Shown here piece by piece: positions 11,815 to 24,106 of a stretch of 64,000 nucleotides of DNA. The notes under the pieces are model-generated. The model had not been told where the DNA came from. It searched no databases and saw only the letters and a list, made by a program, of their open reading frames with translations. The DNA is from Gnetum montanum (Eukaryota; Streptophyta; Gnetopsida; Gnetales; Gnetaceae): NCBI GenBank assembly GCA_015680685.1, contig MNCI01004113.1, positions 1,302,054-1,366,053 on the forward strand, given 5' to 3'. Positions within the stretch are counted from its first letter, which is position 1; each line of letters starts with the position of its first letter. Made by a program: the position numbers and the translations under genes.

Positions 11815-12671
11815 TGATGAGTGGCGAGGTACCCCTACACTCAACCATACGAATACGAGCGTTACATGCGTGATCTAGTCGAACTCCATAGATGGACTAG
11901 TTGTGGCATCTAGACAGTTAGCCTTAGGTCACAGTTCACTGTCTTCCCACCTAGACTAGTATTAGCTTTGTCACGTATGGTTTAGTCTAGAGTGAGGTGT
12001 ATGATGTGTTTCTACACTAGTACTACTCCTGAGTATGATGGAAAATAATATTAACTAAGCTAAGAGAGAGGGTGAGAGAAAATCTAATCTAGCCTAAGTG
12101 CGATGAGCATCCGTTCCTTAATCATTCGTACACATCTTGGACTTTGTGCACAACTACCACTAGGATTACCAAGCGTAGATCCTAGGTACGCTACTGGGTT
12201 ACCAAGTAGTCACACTTAAATGCTCGTAATCAAGTTGTACTCATTCCATGTTTAACAGAGTTTAGGGTGAAGAGATATTAACTAAGAAAGTACTAAATAA
12301 CAATTAAATAAATAATTAAGCTAAGTCGATGCTGCCATGATGAAGTAATCTCGATCTTTATTTCCAGTCATGCGCATATCCAAGTACGTCACACTCGAAT
12401 AAGGATGCTGTACAATTACAATCACCACACTGTGGGCATGCACTGGGAGGAAAGAGTTGAGAGAAATCTAAACTTAAAACTTATAATAAAATCTAAGAAC
12501 TAAAAAAATGCCTATCAGAATTGTCTACCTCTTATTTATAGATGAGGAGACAGGCTATGCTGCGGTATCGCGTACGTGATATCGCATCGGCTGTGATATC
12601 GCGTCGACTGTGATATCACAACTATGATATCACGGCTGCGATATTACAACCAGCAAATTCATGACTCATCA
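11815..12671 (-). repeat. E1 5' LTR (right)
   Basis: This 857-bp LTR has the family ends TGATGAGTGG and GACTCATCA on the plus strand. TATAAATAAGAGG (minus) is at about 12528-12540. GATATC palindromes run from about 12562 to 12645, between the TATA box and the outer end. It is followed by the target duplication CTAAA. Confidence 0.92.
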
Positions 12672-12744
12672 CTAAATTATTTCCAAAAGAGAGCACTCAC
12701 AAAATAGTAGAAAGATAGATCCAAATCCAAATTGCGTAAATATG

Positions 12745-13622
12745 TGATGAGCAATGAGGTACCCGACACCCAACCATACAAATCACAAAGCATTCACATG
12801 CGATCCAGTCGAATTCCATGGACTTTACAGTTTTCGATGCACTAATCTTCTAGGAAGTGAATCTTGTCCTAAGGTCATTCATTACCTTTCTGATTACACT
12901 AGTGAATCTCAAAGGTATGGTTAAGTGTAATTGAGGCATATGATTTTTATCATTTTATGTTTTAGGTTCTTTAGTGCTTGAAAATAGAGATAAAGTAGTT
13001 TAATGACTAATTTGGTTTAACTAAATAACAAATCTCTAACTAGTCCTAACATAAGCATCCAATCTCACTTTCTATGCACGTCTTGAACCCACATATCCAC
13101 TACTAGGTTACCAAGCACTACACACTTGGGTGCACCAAGTAATAATGTTGCTAAGATTACCAAGTCGTTACGTGCTACACTCAAAGCGATCATACTTATG
13201 TAATTAATCTATCTAGCTTATCTCACTTAATTACCTCATTTTCTTAATTACTAAAAAACATTGAATAAATAATTAAAAATATTAAATGCATAAATGAAAC
13301 ATTCAAACTATCCAAAATGCTGCAAGGTTTATCAAGAAGTTCATCTTTATTGTCGCATACACTATCATGCTCAAGTACAATAATGCTCAAATAAAGATTT
13401 GTACACTCAATGACTCCTACTGCAAGCACTCAAGAAAATATTCTAACTCTCAAATAGAAAAACTATAAGAGCTTTGCTACACTATGACTAACTAATGCTA
13501 TAAATGCAGTTGGTGAGCATGTATTTATAAGAAAAAATAGATCCTACGTCGATGGGGTCGTGTCGATGTATGAAATAATGTCTCAACAAGGCCTTGTCAA
13601 TGTAACCAACTACTACTCATCA
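12745..13622 (-). repeat. E2 3' LTR (left)
   Basis: This 878-bp LTR begins TGATGAGCAATGAGG and ends CTACTCATCA on the plus strand. The TATA box (TATAAATAC, minus) is near 13521-13529. Its U3 lacks GATATC palindromes and instead has blocks such as CATCGAC and AAGGCCTTGT between 13545 and 13600. Confidence 0.9.
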
Positions 13623-13632
13623 TACCCCCATT
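13623..13632 (-). other. E2 polypurine tract
   Basis: ATACCCCCAT on the plus strand is ATGGGGGTAT in element orientation and abuts the 3' LTR. It primes plus-strand DNA synthesis in this element class. The same sequence abuts the E3 and E5 3' LTRs. Confidence 0.8.
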
Positions 13633-13857
13633 ACTAAATGAAAACTTATCCTCAAGTTCTTTACAAAATTTGGAAGGTATGGGATTATTGACTAACTTAT
13701 TAACAAAACAAACTGACTTAACAAAATTGAGTACTCGAGTGTATCGATCAACACATTATAAAAATTGTGGTGTTCATGACACAAAATTGAACACCATGAC
13801 ATGACTCTACAAAATTGGATAGCATGTCCTCTGATGGCATGAAGTTAGTTGGGAAGA

Positions 13858-16683
13858 TCAAACAGTCCCAAGTAGTGGAGGTTCCTGAGGCTTTGAAGGA
13901 CCTTCCTGGGCTTCAAGCACGTGTGACAGTTGAGGCAGCTGTGGCTATCCTGCTACTGCTACAACCTCTAGTGGAAGGCAAAAAGCATCCAACAATGCTT
14001 TCATTTTCTCCCCCTTACTACTGGGATCGTGTATCATCCACATAGCTTCACCAATGTGGGTTGGAACAGACACATCCCAATGATAGGGAATCACTGGGAA
14101 TAGCTCCTTTACATTGATGAACCAGGCAAAAAAAATTTTGCATTCAATGTTGAACACTGTAACTACATCTTTTAGCTCTTGGTAATCATTCATTCTCTTG
14201 GCCAGGTTCTCAACAATTGAGCGTTGAGTGGTGAATCATGCCTTGAGAACCTCAACTTTAGTGTTTGCCATTACAAGCTTTTGCTTGGTGTCCTTATGGT
14301 GCTTAAAATCGGCCTCATATAGCAAGTATGAGTTGGCCACTTATTTTTCCAATTTTGATCACTATTGTTTGGCAATTAGCATTTCTAGGTTTTCATAGTG
14401 GAGATTGGCCAATTCCATGTACTTTGTCATTTCTTCAATTTGCAACTCCTTTAGGCAGATCTCCACTTTATTATAGGCATCAATCCCATCAACGATGGGC
14501 TACCATACTTCTCTTCCTTGCTAGACTTGCTAGAGGGCTTCATTTACTTTTGCCTTTTTCATTTGAATATGTTTCTCATTCGCCTCATTCTGCAAGCCAA
14601 CTTGGACTTTATAGTGATTTTTAACTCTTTCAAACTTGAGAGACTCATTTTTCCAAGTGGCGATCTCAATGGCAGACTTCTAGCGTAAGGCTTGAACTTC
14701 CTTCATAGATAGATTTCAATTCTCCATGGTCAATTTCCTTAACTCATTACTTAACCTACCATGCTACTCCTTCTATTGATGAATGAATTCCTAAATTTGT
14801 TACTTTTGTGTATCAACATTGCCGAGGCAATGATTCTCTATAGTCAGTGATTCATTTTCCTAGAGCATCTGAACCAAGTAGGTTTTTGCTTCTACTATGT
14901 ACTAGTTAAAGATGGTCATCACTATTTCCTCCTCACCTTTTTTGAATCATTCCTGAAGTTGTTAAAAAGCTTCATCTCTGGTTGTTGCTAGGCTAAGGAG
15001 TGTAGGATCAACATGATGAGCATGCAGTTCAAAAACTTCGGTGACAAAGTGTTTGTTCTATGCTTGGGCCATTTTAAGTTGTCCTTCCAAGATGAAGCAC
15101 TTGCCTTTTCTTCCAGCAACTCCAACTGGGTTGCAATGATGTTGTCCAAAAAATTGAAAATATCCAAAATTAGTTGCTTGGTCCCTACCAACTAGTCCAG
15201 CAATTCTTCGTGCTGGGCTGCATTGAAATGTCTTCACATCTTGAAATGTAGATACATCTAGTACAGATGCCATAGGTCTATTAAGCACTTCAGTGATTCA
15301 ATCAACAACTACTTTAGTAGTAGTCTCCTACCCTTGCTGCTCCATCACTAGTACAATTGTCCCTTCACCTTCCTCCAAATGCATTATAAAGGAGGCAACA
15401 TTTTCAGATATTTCTACAAATAAATGGTGTTAAGATAAAGACATCATCACCTCTCAGGAATTTGGATCTAACCTCAGAGGCAACTACACTCCTTGGGCAG
15501 AGAACATTAGGCCACCTCTTTCCATCTAGCTAATTGTTCGAGCCACCTCATTAAGATGACTCATCACAGGTCAATATATGGATGGATCTCTACCACTCAT
15601 TCCTGCATGCTACTCCTACTCATGCAAGAGCTATTCTTGGATTTTGTGCAAGTGCTCAATGTCTACGTAGGCCTCCAACGTTATTTCTTGAGTAGGCAAT
15701 GGAGATGGCAGTTGTTTCTTCCCTTCTTTCAACATAGTAGGTGTCTTATCTTTCATCATCCCAAACCATGAGGTAATAGGAGTATGCCTGATCATGTCAT
15801 TTGCATAGCGGATGATCCCTACCCTTTCACAAATTTTCTAGATGAGGCATGGAAAAGGAAAGGTTTTCCTTCCACATTCATTTTCCTTAAAGTGCTTTTC
15901 AATCTTTAAATAGAATAGTTGTGGAATGTTTGCTAGAAATCTCCTGCTTATAACGGAAGATGCTCGGGCAAAAAGGATAGTCACCTTACTGTGCCTTACT
16001 ATTAGATTGAGGTGATATGCCACAATTTTGAAGTACATGCATTCCACTAGTGTGAGCACGCTAAACTCCTTACAGTTGACCCCATAACATCACTGGGTCC
16101 ACTCATTTTTGGCCTCAAGGTTAGCTTGTGTTGACAGCTATGCCAATTATGTCCCTATATCAGGCAACCCCAGCACCTGTGCCATAGCTTTAGCAAAGTT
16201 GGACACTTGAATATCCTTGATTTTCACTATGGAGCATGTTCTTCTATTGTTCCAGAAGAGGAACGTCTCTCCCATGTACCACTCCCCAATAGAAGTAATG
16301 ATTGGCCACATGGGAGAGGCTTGCAATTGTGTTCTTACCTCTTCTAGAGCATGCTCTAAAAATGGCCTGAAGTTCAGTTCTTAGAGAACTGAATGTTGGA
16401 TTTCATTGGACCTAATGATGTCAAGGTAGGCTTGTGTTAATATAACTTCCAACCTTGGTATGGATCCTAGTGCTTTCCCTCACAACAATTGTTCTGATGG
16501 AACTTCTTCTTCAGGAATCTATCAAACAAATTCCACTTTGAGCTTCTCTCGAGGAGGTCCCATTACATGGCTTACCTCTGGTGGCTCCTTGGCTTGCTCT
16601 TGTTGGCCCCTTCTACTTTTGATTCATTTCTTCCTTGGTTGAGAGGGTCCTTCCTCCTACAATCATTTCGGTCTTGGCACCAT
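13858..16683 (-). pseudogene. ORF3 of E2, coiled-coil protein of unknown function
   Basis: A third reading frame downstream of pol. From the ATG at 16683, which sits on a TGATTACAG acceptor, to the stop at 13860-13858 is exactly 942 codons with no net frameshift, but with many in-frame stops. In order it has a basic N-terminus (residues 1-40); a globular part with WPIITSIGEWYMGETFLFW near residues 125-145 and KTFPFPCLI near residue 275; a low-complexity middle; a long heptad-rich coiled coil (about 560-800); FFAWFINVKELFPVIPYHWD near 870; and a C-terminus PQEPPLLGTV. It has no polymerase, protease or transmembrane signature. The N-terminal half reminds me of a domain often annotated as plant transposon protein, and the position is that of the env-like gene of Athila elements. 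Both links are from memory. No function is assigned. Confidence 0.72.
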
Positions 16684-18733
16684 CTGTAATCACAACATGA
16701 CCATAGGTTAGCAATTGTTGTGTAACATGAAACAATTGGGATGCCTTATCTTCCTAGGATAGCTACACTTAGCTAAGTTGTGATTATGGATAATTTAATC
16801 ACTTTTAATCATTATTTTATTTATGTTTTAATGTTAATAAGTCATTTTGAAGGATGTTGGAAGGGTTAACTCTCAAAAATTGATGGTTTCATATCGTTGT
16901 ATGTATTAACCCTTTGAGGAAGTTAGAAAAATTTTTGAAAAAATTTCATCAGAAACCTTAAGGTTTGCAACCCATATGATAACGAGATTACCTCCAATAG
17001 CTACAAGATCAAAGAACAAAGTGATTTGGACAAACGATTGGGAAGTCATGGGCTTTGGAAGGTTTTGGGCTCTGAAAAATGGCAAAAACTCCCCTTGTGT
17101 TATTAAGCAAATAACAAAAAAATTCAAAGTATGTGTTGGTATTTATAGAATTTTTGGCATGTGTCAATGGGACCTAGTTGACAAGGCCCCATCAATGGGG
17201 TCGGCTGCATCAACTAGGCCTAGTCGACATAATTTTTGACCACCATTGACTTTCGTTGACTTGGTCAAAAATTTCAAAATACAAGAAATTTTTTAGTGAA
17301 TTTGGGATCAAAGGGAAGCCCAAAAAAGCCACAAACATGATGAAAATAGTAGAAGAGGATATTGGAGTTCAAAGAATAAATATTATGGGAGTCTAAGGAG
17401 CACTTTGCGAGATACACAATGGAATATGTGAAAGATAGGATTGTAGCAATATCTAAAGTAAGGAACCTAACTAACCAAGCTAAAAGATATGCAAGTGGAT
17501 CCTCCCCATAGTAGGCTCATGTCCTTTTTACCCTTGCATAACCTCAACTAAGGACGCTGTGAGCCCCATAGTTGATTAATGGTCATGAAAAGTTAAGAAC
17601 CAACCAAAAAGAATCTACCTAAGAATTCCAACACGTCAAACTAAGACATTGAGCATAACCTAGAAACTAGTAATGAGGTGAGTTATGACAACATAGATCG
17701 ATGACTAAGAAGTCAGAATGGAATCCCAGATTAAGGTCATAAGAAGTCCCTTGTGGAGTTTGTGTTTAAAATGACTTGAGAAGATCCATCCTTAGTCTAG
17801 ACCAAAACCAGCCTCTTTCAGTGACTTAGCATCACCACCCCAAGACCGATCCACCCCCTTAATACATGAGAGTGCTCCCACAAATAACCATCATTCCATA
17901 AAGAGAAGAAAATACAAGTAAGAAGTGAGATAGGGCCTTACTTAGAGGGGACTATCAAGCATGGGTAACATGTCTTTCTAGTCCCATAAATAGTGCTTGT
18001 AGCCCATTTATTTATCTAAGGGATGTGCTTTGAATTCCCATCATGTTTGTTTTTGGCTTTTTTTAATTTTTTTATGGAAACCACACCATGCAAAGACTTT
18101 ATTTAACTTCCTATTATTGGAACATGGAATGGTAAGTAGTCAATGAGAAACACCCAAGCACTTAAGTAAGTAGAAGAGCACAAAAAGTATGGAGTCCACT
18201 TGAAGTCACACCTTGTACAAACCTTTGAACCCTTCCTAATTCTAGAAACTACCAAGGTCATCAATTGATTAAAAGTTTCTTTAATGAAAGGGACCTCTAA
18301 CTTCCAAAACAAGAAAAACCATAGAGCTTGTGAATTAGTAGATGTCGTGGACTCACTACCTATTCCATGAAAAATAAATCATGTCAAAATTATCAGACAT
18401 CAGAATTCAAAAATAGAAACTAGACATTGACAATCACAACATTAAGCACAAGCCATTATTAGTAAACAACAACAGTGGCATTGTGTATTGTGGCAATAAA
18501 GCACTTTTATTAGCAAAAATGATGGAAAGTGACACATAGAAACATAATAAAGTAAAATATAGAAAAAAAATATAAAATTTTCAAGAAAGATAAAACATAC
18601 TAACTATGTTATAAAACAAAAAATTTAGAAAACCAATAGAATCAAAAATGAAAGAAAAAGGTAAAAATCAACAAATTATAAAACAAAAATGTGTACAATA
18701 AAAAGTGAAAAAATTGAGGAGCCATATGGATGG
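16684..18733 (-). other. E2 linker between pol and ORF3
   Basis: Non-coding sequence aligning in part with the E1 and E3 linkers: the block CATGGGTAACATGTCTTTCT at about 17956-17975, and AAGTGGATCCTCCCCATAG at about 17494-17512. The splice acceptor AG is at 16685-16684, with a TGCTAAC branch-like motif at 16713-16707. It contains the internal promoter candidate listed separately. The A-rich stretch at 18500-18720 precedes the pol stop. Confidence 0.6.
17140..17230 (-). promoter_or_regulatory. E2 internal promoter candidate resembling its LTR U3
   Basis: In minus orientation, blocks TCGACTAGGCCTAGTTGATG, CCCCATTGATGGGGCC and TTGTCAACTAGG lead into TCTATAAATACC (TATA at about 17147-17140). The E2 5' LTR has near-identical blocks (TCGACTAGGCCCCATCGATG and neighbours, 24838-24905) ahead of CTTATAAATACA. 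The shared motif plus TATA box suggests a promoter for ORF3. No transcript evidence is available. Confidence 0.55.
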
Positions 18734-19510
18734 TTAGCATGGATGGCCATCTTTCCCACAACTGAGTTGGAAGGAGAGATCTAAAAAACTAAGCATGGTT
18801 GTCCATCCATTGAGGTGGTAGTTGCACTGGCTTATCTTAGTTCTAGGAAAGGTTTCACTTGTTCGATGTTGACCAACTACTTTTAATTTGGACCCCTTAG
18901 GCTTGTAGATTAACATGGCCCTAGAGGGAAAGGTTTGATCAATTATATAAGATCCCTCCTACAATTTTTGGAACTTTTTCTTCTGGGGTATGTGTGTGAG
19001 GTTCCAATAAAGAACCTTATCTTCCAATTGAAATTTCACTTTCCATATTTTAAGGTCATAATGTTGCTTATTAAATGCCTTACGTACTTCATTCAAAGAT
19101 AGGGCCCCTAATTGGTTTTCATATAGCACATTAAGGTTGATCAATCTTTCTTTCTGTGCGAAACTTAGGTCAAGATTTAGATCATAGGCTATTGAGAGTA
19201 TATGGAGCTCGGATTGAATCAAGAACATTGAAAGTTTTCCATACACTAACTCGTAGGGAGAGTAGCTAATAGGGAGTTTCCATGTTGAGTAATAGGCCCA
19301 GAGGACATCGTTGAGTTTTGTGCTCCAATCTCTCCTATATTTGCTTATGGTCCTTGTTAGGATCTTTCTAATCTCCCTATTAGTTACCTCTACTTGACAA
19401 CTGGCTTAAGGGTGATAAGTTGTTGTTAATTTATGTTTGACCCCCAAGTGTTACATAAGTTTTTGAAAGGTGGCACATGTAAAGTAAGCCCCATTGTTAG
19501 AAATTCAACT
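18734..19510 (-). pseudogene. Integrase C-terminal part of E2
   Basis: Minus-strand remains of integrase, the enzyme that inserts the DNA copy. The remaining core begins ISNNGAYFTCATFQKLM, where the second catalytic aspartate of the family (SDNG in E5) has become asparagine. QVEVTNREI follows with the catalytic glutamate kept. The C-terminal part has YELVYGKLS, DLKIWKVKFQLEDKVLYW and GSYIIDQTFPSRAM, and the frame ends CGKDGHPC at 18734. The zinc-binding N-terminus and the first aspartate are missing through the deletion near 19510-19575. There is no chromodomain after the core, as expected for the Athila/Tat branch. Confidence 0.78.
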
Positions 19511-19574
19511 GTGCACCCACAATGGTTCAACTCATACAATGAATGTAATATGGGTGTCTCTTATCATCCAACTA

Positions 19575-20470
19575 TGTATGCACCACTCCCAAGGCATAAT
19601 TAGAGGCATCCATCATAATGTGAAATGGTCTGGACTAAACTAGTGCTTGTAGAATTGGAGTTTCTATGAGTTTATCTTTTAATTGTTCAAATGCATGTTC
19701 ACACTCCTTGGTCTAGATGAACGAAGCATCTTTCCTCATAAGCTTGACCAACGACTTTGCAATCTTAGAGAAATTCTCTCTAAAACACTGGTAGTAGCCA
19801 GTGGGTCGAAGGAATGATCTAACATCTTTAACTATCTTTGGTTAGCGTGTGATTCCTTAGATGACCCTTATATTTTTAGGGTCTACCTCAATCCCTTCTT
19901 GAGCAATTCTGTGCCCCAATACTATGCCTTCTTGGACCATTAGATGACTCTTTTTCCAGTTGAGCTACACATTTGTTTCCACACATCTTTTTATTACTTG
20001 CTCAAGGTGGTCCAAGGCTTGATCAAACATAGCCCCATAGGTAGAGAAGTCATCCATAAAGACTTCTACCCTGCTACCAATTTTCTACTGAAAAATACTA
20101 AGCACCAGGTGTTAAAATGTTGTAGGGGCATTGCATAGGGCAAATGGCATCTTACATTATGCAAAAGTCCCCCAGGGACTCATGAATGTTGTCTTGGCCT
20201 GATATTCTAGTGCAATTTGTATTTGGTTATAACCACTATAACCATCCAAGAAGCTATAATAGCAATGCCCAGAGATGGTGTCCAACACTTGATCCACAAA
20301 TGGTAATGGAAAATGATGTTTGAATGTTGCCATGTTCAACAACCTGAAGTTGATGTAGATCCATCACTTGCCACCTTTCTTTGGCACAATTACAAGTGGG
20401 CTAACCCACTTGGTATCCGCAATGGAATAGATGAACCCTACCTTGAGGAGGTGTTCTATTTTCTCCTTGA
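19575..20470 (-). pseudogene. Reverse transcriptase and RNase H part of E2
   Basis: Minus-strand RT remains. FRLLNMATFKHHFPLPFVDQ and SFLDGYSGYNQIQIA (20342-20157) are the palm motifs carrying the first catalytic aspartate. The box VEVFMDDFSTYG, with the catalytic DD pair, reads near 20070-20040 in another frame. The RNase H block with DASNYALG lies near 19618-19590. Many stops and at least one frame change break it. RNase H is cut off soon after its first aspartate by the deletion that also removed the start of integrase. Confidence 0.82.
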
Positions 20471-21324
20471 TGTTCTACTTCAATTTGGGGTTCAGCTACC
20501 TCTACAACTACCTTCTTGGTTTCATGGCCAAGTTGGTGTAAATGCAATGTTAACATATCCTTGGATCAATTCTACTTAGCCCAAGATATGACCAAGCAAA
20601 GGCTATTAGCCACTTGTCAGCCACCTTCAATAGCTTTCTTTTTGTTCAGGAGCAAGTTTGGCATTGATGATAACTAGCTTGCCATTGTTTAAAAATGCAT
20701 ACTTCATGTTGGTTAGTAGAGTTTTCAACTCTAGGAGCTCCTACTTGAAATTATCAAGGATTTCCAACTCTCCCCAACAAGTATTATCATCTTCATCATC
20801 AAAGAGTTGGTGATGAACTTGCTCAAGTTCATCCCTGCCTTCGACATAAGCACATGTCATGCTCTCAGTTGGTTCCATGCATAATGTGCTATTGTCAGAA
20901 TTAGTTGTCAACCACTAAGTGCCCTCCTGTTTTGTGGTTGCTATGTATAGGCATCTTTGGATACACACTGATTACATGTTTTGATAAATTTACTTTTGAT
21001 AGATCATATTTTTTGCATGCAATTGCACCTATTATCACTATATGCAATGCATGGAACACACTTCTTCTCTAACCTTCCAAATTCATTCTCCTTAGAAATT
21101 TTCAAGAAAAGGTTCCTTATACCCATTCACACATTGACCATGTTTCACCATGCCCTTTCCATAATAATGAGGAAGTCACCTTTCCAATTCTCAACCTTGA
21201 TCACTAGAAAATTGGCCAAATATGACCACCCACAAACTATGATCACAATGTTCTCCACTAGTCCCAAAGGGATATTGATTGACTGGTCAGCCAATTCTAA
21301 ATGAATGTTGCTCTTCGTAAGAGG

Positions 21325-21410
21325 TGGTAGGTTCTAGGCCTTGTACATGTCATGGGAGATGAGATCAACTCTGAAACTAGAATTAAGAAAAGCCTTGCAT
21401 GGCTCATGTC
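21325..21410 (-). pseudogene. Aspartic protease remnant of E2
   Basis: The minus strand reads AFLNSSFRVDLISHDMYKA, aligned with LLDSGSSVNLISQEMYKA of E5. The catalytic aspartate is asparagine here and the following SG is lost, so this copy cannot be an active protease. It lies between gag and RT as expected. Confidence 0.7.
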
Positions 21411-21849
21411 TAGTGATCTATAAGTAAATGAGAGGACTCCCTGGGTTAGATCTTTTCATGGGAAGGTTTCCAACCTTGATCCAATCAAAAATAGCATGAG
21501 TTAGCATCACAATGCAAATTTGAGTCAGCATTTAGTTTGAAGGACACTCAAATGTATTTGATGTAGAGGATGAGGGTATTGAAGATGTAGGGCAAGCAAC
21601 CATTTTAGGTTGTGAGGGCTTGGGAGGACTATTAGATCGAAAAAATGATAATTTCCTAGATCGATTGTCTGACCCACTTGGCTAGAAGGCCAATTGTAAA
21701 TTCACAACTCTCATAGCATTTCATTGTTGTGGCTATGGGGAAATTTCACCTTGCATGAATGGAGTAGGAGGTAACTAGGTAGAGAGAGAAGGGATATGTG
21801 CAGATGAATGCGAAGGGTAGTATGGGTATGGGTGCTTCCCTCGAGTAGA

Positions 21850-23956
21850 TGGTGAATGAGTTCAATGATACTCTAGAGGGTAATATTGATGTTGGAATGA
21901 GGCATGGCTTGTAAAACTTCATGGAGAAATGGGTTGCTAAACATAGTACCCGTATGGATCTGATTGCCTACAAGGGTACTGCTACCTTGGTTGTGGCATT
22001 CCCCACGATTATGATTGGTGCCACTATTGGTATTGCTCATATGGTTGTGGTGGAGCTCCACTTGGATAATAAGCATGTTGTTGTTAGTGAAACTACCTTA
22101 GATTGCCTTGAGAAAAAGATAATCATTTGGATGCTTGCCTACATGCTAGTCGAGGATTCAATACATACACCCCAGACTCTTGTAAGTGTGACACCATAGG
22201 GTAACATCCCTTTGGATGTTCGTATTGACAGATGTCACAACTAGTATCATTATTAGAGTCAGTTTCCACAACTTCTTCTACTGTAGCAACCTTTCCCTTA
22301 CCTCTCTAGTAGACACGTTCAACTTCTTTTCATCTCTTGCATTCATGATCACTATTCTATTCTTTGGATGCTTCTACAATTTTCATAGTAATTTGGAATT
22401 TCTCATTCAAAGAGTCCCATAATTTGTCATTTTTTGCTAAAATATTAGAAACAGATTTTTGTATAGGAAAGGTTTTTCTGCTTACCACCTTGTCAAGTGG
22501 TTCATCCTCCTCATCATAGAATTGGACCTCCCTTTTTTTTATGGAAGGTTCCCTATTATACTCTTCTACACTTTTTCATTTTTGCAACTCACCTTCTTCT
22601 TTTGCTACCTGCTCTATAAGCCTTTGGATTTGATGAGCTCTTAATTCAAAGAGTCTCCCTTGGGCATAAACCCCAAGATTTCTTGTTGTTTCTACTCTAA
22701 GTCCATTGATGAGTGTTAGAGTTGTTCCATCTAAGAATATCCATGGCCAGGGCATCAATGTAAGAGAGAATAATATCTAGCCATGGCAACATCCAAGGGT
22801 TCATGTGTTCCCTATTTTCAGCCTTGAATTTGCCTTCTCAGGTTGGAAACTCTAGAGTACATTTGGTATTTGTCATTAAATAGCTTAAGCATTGTACTCC
22901 ATTGGCAAATAGATTCGACTCTAAGAACTAGTACCAGCTTTCAACTTCTTTGATGAGTGTCCTAGGGAAGAGCTTGAGTTTCTACCAATAATTTTCAATG
23001 TTTTGTAAGGCACAAGCATCATGGAAAGCTTGTAGATGTGTTTGTGGATTAGAATTGTACCCCCCCCCCCCCCACCCCTCAACTTTTGGGATATTGTTCA
23101 TATCTAAACACTTGATCTGATTGTCTTTCATATGCCTAGTTGGAATCTTTATTGCCTCTACAATGTTAAGCATGCTTTGAGTTGCCAACAAAGGCTCATC
23201 ATCATTATTAATGCATCTGTCTCTAACGATGTCCTCTATTACCCCGATGTTCTTGGTGGGTTTTGCAATCATTGTTGTCTTGTTGATCACCTTGATCATG
23301 ATTATTTCTACAATGGCTTCTATGAGAACCAATAGATGAAGAGGAACATTTTAAATTAGATGAAGAGCATGAAAATGAAGGTGGACCACCACCGCCACCT
23401 CTTCACTCCTTACGACCACCATCCTTAGATCCCTTATCATCATGATGCTTACCCAAGTCCTTGCCTTGACTATCACTTTTTTCTAAACTTGGATTATGAA
23501 TAGTGGATTGCAAGTTTAGGGCCACACACTCATCACCAATAATAGGGGGTATAGAATCTTCATGTTGGAAATCCTCAGGGGAAGGATCCACATTGTCATC
23601 TTAATTTAGAAGGAACAAGGGATTAGTAAAGTGTTTCCCCTTTGTAAACTTATGGTGCTTCTCCTGGTGTTGATCTCTCCTATGTTGTGTTTTAGTGGGA
23701 TAGTAGTCTTGAGTGTCATAACCATTCACAATGTATTCCTCATGAAGATCTAGAATGCATAACCTCTTAAGAGTTTGAAAGAGTATCCCTGGCATAGATT
23801 GATCGAGGAACAATACAATGTCACCCTCCATATCACACCATCCTAATGTAAAATGAAGGTGAAGTCCAATACATACTCATCTAGATGAGTATATACCACT
23901 TTGCACTCTTGTGGGACTAGTGGCTTGGCATCTTCATGCCTATGGAAATAAGACAT
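21850..23956 (-). pseudogene. gag of E2, broken
   Basis: The likely start is the ATG at 23956 (MSYFHRHED), followed by YTHLDEYVLDFTFILH, which aligns with the N-terminal domain of the E6 gag. The capsid-like core at 23332-22982 has HLQAFHDACALQNIEN. A zinc-knuckle-like CDICQYEHPKGCY at about 22243-22205 has lost its last cysteine (Y). A run of 16 cytosines at 23059-23074 (glycines in the protein) shifts or distorts the core. Several frames and stops break the gene. Confidence 0.78.
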
Positions 23957-24088
23957 TTTACAACACATAAAATAATCAATGTGCTTTTGTAAGTATATGT
24001 TGTTGTAAGTGATGTTAACTTTGGGTTCATCCAATGAGATTAATAATGTTCACTAAACCTAGATAGCACATGTTTCAACAAACAAAGT

Positions 24089-24105
24089 CCCCAACAATGG
24101 TGCCA
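24089..24105 (-). other. E2 primer binding site for tRNA-Asp
   Basis: CCCCAACAATGGTGCCA on the plus strand matches 13 of 17 bases of the recalled tRNA-Asp 3' end and is separated from the LTR by one base. Confidence 0.75.
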
Positions 24106-24106
24106 A

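Larger units (their letters stand above)
5998..12671 (-). mobile_element. E1: non-autonomous Athila-like LTR element without pol
   Basis: The two LTRs and the interior make 6.7 kb in minus orientation. The target duplication CTAAA is perfect (5993-5997 and 12672-12676). In transcription order it has the 5' LTR on the right, a tRNA-Asp PBS, gag, a linker, a shortened ORF3 and the 3' LTR on the left. There is no protease, RT, RNase H or integrase: the end of the gag frame runs directly into the codons that end pol in E5. Movement would have needed proteins from a related full element. Confidence 0.9.

Noticed and set aside
20313-21304. Plus-strand frames over E2 pol
   Set aside because: They are antisense shadows of the RT and protease region, which reads correctly on the minus strand.
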